Below, piece after piece: positions 6,007-7,362 of a stretch of 7,362 bases of DNA. The DNA is from Bacillota bacterium (lineage in GTDB: Bacteria > Bacillota > Dethiobacteria > DTU022): positions 1 through 7,362 of the forward strand of contig JAAZHP010000306.1 in NCBI GenBank assembly GCA_012510625.1, in the 5' to 3' direction. Each line of letters opens with the position of its first letter. Position 1 is the first letter of the stretch. The translations under genes and the position numbers were made by a program. The notes beneath the pieces are model-generated. The model made no database searches and had not been told where the DNA came from. It worked only from the letters and a program-made list of their open reading frames with translations.

Positions 6007-6050
6007 GACTTCAGCCACCAAATTATTCCAACAATGCCGCCCGCTAAACT

Positions 6051-6455
6051 TTACTGATAGTCAAAAACTCTGTCCTGGATATACCATTTTCCCTCTTTTT
6101 GCAAAACCATAATCCTGTCCTCCAACCTCTTCTCATACCCCATTAATTGCAGAACCAGGGAGATGGACACCGCCGCCTCGCTGTCCGAGATATATTCAAC
6201 CTGCTTAATGCTGTAACTTTCCAGTTCGATTATCTGGATAAAATTTTTTAAGAAGGCCAGTTCGTCTTCACTGACACCTAGTTCGTCACTCAACCGGATC
6301 ATGGTCTCAAAATCATCATTTTTAAAAGCCTCCAGGTAAGTCTCCATCAATTTTTCGGGTGAAGATTGCGGCCCCCGCTCCAGAATAGAACAGCCGCATA
6401 TGATAAGAATCAAAAATAAGATTAAGCCCGCCGGCGCCGGCAACATCTTTTTCAT
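6051..6455 (-). CDS. Putative lipoprotein, NTF2-like (DUF4878-type) domain
   Basis: The 134-residue product starts with a lipoprotein signal: MKK, a hydrophobic run (about 9-20) and the lipobox ICGC, making C22 the likely lipidated residue, so it would be anchored on the outer face of the membrane. The mature part has the look of a small NTF2-like fold: helical SPEKLMETYLEAFKNDDFET (32-51), a second helix at 63-75, then alternating strands ending in the pattern KEGKWYIQDRVFDY (121-134). This fits DUF4878/lumazine-binding-like proteins of Firmicutes, whose role is not established. GGGAGG lies six or seven bases before the ATG. It is divergent from the DUF456 gene and 99 bases upstream of the histidine kinase gene, so it could be co-transcribed with that operon. 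Lipoprotein call firm; domain call by resemblance only. Confidence 0.75.
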   Translation of the reverse strand: MKKMLPAPAGLILFLILIICGCSILERGPQSSPEKLMETYLEAFKNDDFETMIRLSDELGVSEDELAFLKNFIQIIELESYSIKQVEYISDSEAAVSISLVLQLMGYEKRLEDRIMVLQKEGKWYIQDRVFDYQ

Positions 6456-6522
6456 GACCCGCCTCCCTTAAAAGAAGTTATTTTAAAAATGCTGTTCTTT
6501 CAGTCCATACTAAAATATATGT

Positions 6523-6533
6523 TATGATATAAC
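6523..6533 (+). promoter_or_regulatory. Candidate -10 region of the DUF456 gene
   Basis: TATGAT (6523-6528) overlaps TGATATAAC (6525-6533), which reads as an extended -10 (TGn plus TATAAC). No good -35 is present at the right distance. It lies about 40 bases before the ATG at 6569, in the 113-base gap between divergent genes. I could not pick a convincing minus-strand promoter for the lipoprotein gene in the same gap. Confidence 0.4.
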
Positions 6534-6568
6534 CCAATCAGACATTAATTAAAAAAGAGGTGTCTAAA

Positions 6569-7045
6569 ATGGTTATCGCCGCTTACATCACCGCTTCCCT
6601 CTTTTTTGCAGCAGGCATCGTGGGGACATTTGCCCCGGTGCTTCCCGGAGCTCCGCTTATCTGGCTGGGGATGCTCATTTTTGGATTTATGACCGGTTTT
6701 GAAAAGCTGAACTGGATCTTTTTTCTCCTGCAGGGGCTGCTTGCCGCCTCGGTATTGGGGGTTGATTACCTGGCTACGGCTCTGGGCAGCCGCTATTTCG
6801 GCGCTTCAAAGACTGCCGCTTTTGGCGCCCTCATGGGATTGATTGTAGGACTCTTTTTCTTCCCCATAGGCTTGCTGGTCGGCCCATTTGCCGGCGCGGT
6901 GCTCTTTGAGCTGATATCCACACGTAAGCCCGACACCGCCCTGCGTTCCGGACTGGGCGCGGTGATCGGTTTCTGGAGCGGAGCGGTTATTAAATTAATC
7001 TTGGAGATCGGTATGATTGTGTGGTTTTTTATAGAAGTATTGTAG
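6569..7045 (+). CDS. DUF456 family integral membrane protein
   Basis: The 158-residue protein is nearly all hydrophobic, with membrane segments at about 4-22, 26-42, 48-66, 84-117 (probably a helical hairpin) and 127-157. Its pattern matches DUF456: an early APVLPGAPLIWLG (22-34), then DYLATALGSRYFGASKTAAF (66-85), then a glycine-rich ALMGLIVGLFFFPIGLLVGP (87-106) ending in FAGAVLFEL (107-115). The biochemical function of the family is not known. I start at ATG 6569 because AAAGAGG (6554-6560) is eight bases upstream; a GTG at 6560 would overlap that ribosome site. The gene is divergent from the lipoprotein and is followed by the leader of a second ligase gene, with no clear terminator between. 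No link to fatty-acid use is shown other than position. Confidence 0.85.
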   Translation: MVIAAYITASLFFAAGIVGTFAPVLPGAPLIWLGMLIFGFMTGFEKLNWIFFLLQGLLAASVLGVDYLATALGSRYFGASKTAAFGALMGLIVGLFFFPIGLLVGPFAGAVLFELISTRKPDTALRSGLGAVIGFWSGAVIKLILEIGMIVWFFIEVL

Positions 7046-7143
7046 GAATAATTTTTTTAAAATTTATCTTCGGAAAATATTATCTTGCAGGAATAATGCA
7101 AATGGTGCCGAATATTATACTTCAACAGCAACCACGCCCCTCT

Positions 7144-7173
7144 GCAACCGGACCTCGAAGGCGGCCGGGTTGC
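7144..7173 (+). other. Predicted leader RNA stem-loop before the second ligase gene
   Basis: GCAACC (7144-7149) pairs with GGTTGC (7168-7173). After a bulged G at 7167, GG (7150-7151) pairs with CC (7165-7166), closing a 13-base loop. The bulged G sits two pairs from the loop on the 3' side, as in the stem at 108-138, though the paired bases differ. An AAGGAGGTG follows at 7198-7206 in this leader and at 156-164 in the other. This is the main structure in the 225-base gap 7046-7270, which otherwise is AT-rich with possible TATTAT -10 boxes (7078-7083, 7113-7118) lacking good -35 partners. Confidence 0.3.
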
Positions 7174-7270
7174 CGACCGGAAAAATTTACCGATTCCAAG
7201 GAGGTGCATATTCCAGCCAGCCCTAACGTTTTGTCATCGTTCCGTCACATTTAGAAAAAGGAGGCTGAAT

Positions 7271-7362
7271 ATGGAAAAATTTTGGTTAAATAATTATGAA
7301 CCTGAAGTGCCCCACACCATTGATTATCCCAAGCTATCCCTTTACCAGATGTTTAAACAGAC
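7271..7362 (+). CDS. Second long-chain acyl-CoA ligase, N-terminus only (cut by window end)
   Basis: Only the first 30 codons are present. The peptide opens MEKFWLNNYEPEVP and continues to SLYQMFKQ, matching the first ligase at 15 of 30 positions without a gap, including the shared M-E-K-x-W-L, Y-E-P and Y-P. This marks it as a paralogue in the same orientation about 5.4 kb downstream. AGGAGG (7259-7264) precedes the ATG by six bases. Upstream, a GTG-led frame from 7204 ends in TAG at 7252-7254, so there is no N-terminal extension in this copy. No catalytic motif falls within the window; the family call rests on similarity to the first gene. Confidence 0.8.
   Translation, partial: MEKFWLNNYEPEVPHTIDYPKLSLYQMFKQ

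Noticed and set aside
5154..6047. Long + strand open frame of 297 codons across the histidine kinase gene
   Set aside because: It lies opposite a gene with every histidine kinase motif intact, has no recognisable domain, and reads like a complementary-strand shadow rich in Gln, Arg and Cys.
6560..6568. GTG start three codons earlier for the DUF456 gene
   Set aside because: It overlaps the AAAGAGG ribosome site; ATG 6569 has the right spacing of eight bases.
7046..7144. Intrinsic terminator after the DUF456 gene
   Set aside because: A T-run is present at about 7051-7058 but no GC-rich hairpin stands before it.
7021..7254. + strand open frame of 77 codons after the DUF456 gene
   Set aside because: It overlaps the end of DUF456 in another frame, has no ribosome site, and runs through the structured leader of the second ligase gene.

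Overview
The window looks like ordinary chromosomal DNA from a moderately GC-rich, anaerobic, low-GC-lineage Gram-positive bacterium. A clostridial relative of the Desulfotomaculum/Pelotomaculum group is my best guess. That rests on strong AGGAGG-type ribosome sites, a Gram-positive-style lipoprotein, duplicated fatty-acyl-CoA ligases and a free-standing PAS kinase with a lone receiver. The taxonomy is inference. No phage, plasmid, transposase, CRISPR array, tRNA or rRNA is visible.

Layout, left to right. (1) A 230-base AT-rich leader precedes a complete long-chain acyl-CoA ligase gene on + (231-1913). (2) A short spacer holds a 13-bp inverted repeat, then an extended -10 promoter and a + gene for an orotate phosphoribosyltransferase-like protein (2104-2988) with an unusual C-terminal extension of about 110 residues. 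(3) A 270-base convergent spacer (2989-3258) is filled with G/C-run palindromic repeats, two of them in opposite orientation. (4) A minus-strand block reads from 6455 down to 3259: NTF2-like lipoprotein, soluble PAS histidine kinase, single-domain response regulator, glycerate 2-kinase. The last three are closely spaced and probably form one operon from a promoter near 5980. (5) Divergent from the lipoprotein is a + gene for a DUF456 membrane protein (6569-7045). (6) A 225-base leader precedes a second acyl-CoA ligase gene, cut off by the window end (7271 onward).

Functionally, the two ligases would activate fatty acids to acyl-CoA thioesters. The kinase and receiver form a cytosolic phosphorelay without a DNA-binding output. 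The glycerate kinase would feed glycerate into lower glycolysis. Nothing in the sequence ties these activities together beyond gene order.

The most interesting observations are: the leaders of the two ligase genes share several short elements in the same order, including a GC stem with a bulged G and an extra Shine-Dalgarno-like sequence about 75 bases before the start; the OPRT-like protein carries an extra C-terminal domain; and a PAS kinase, an outputless receiver and a glycerate kinase are linked. I did not find a clearly new biological system.
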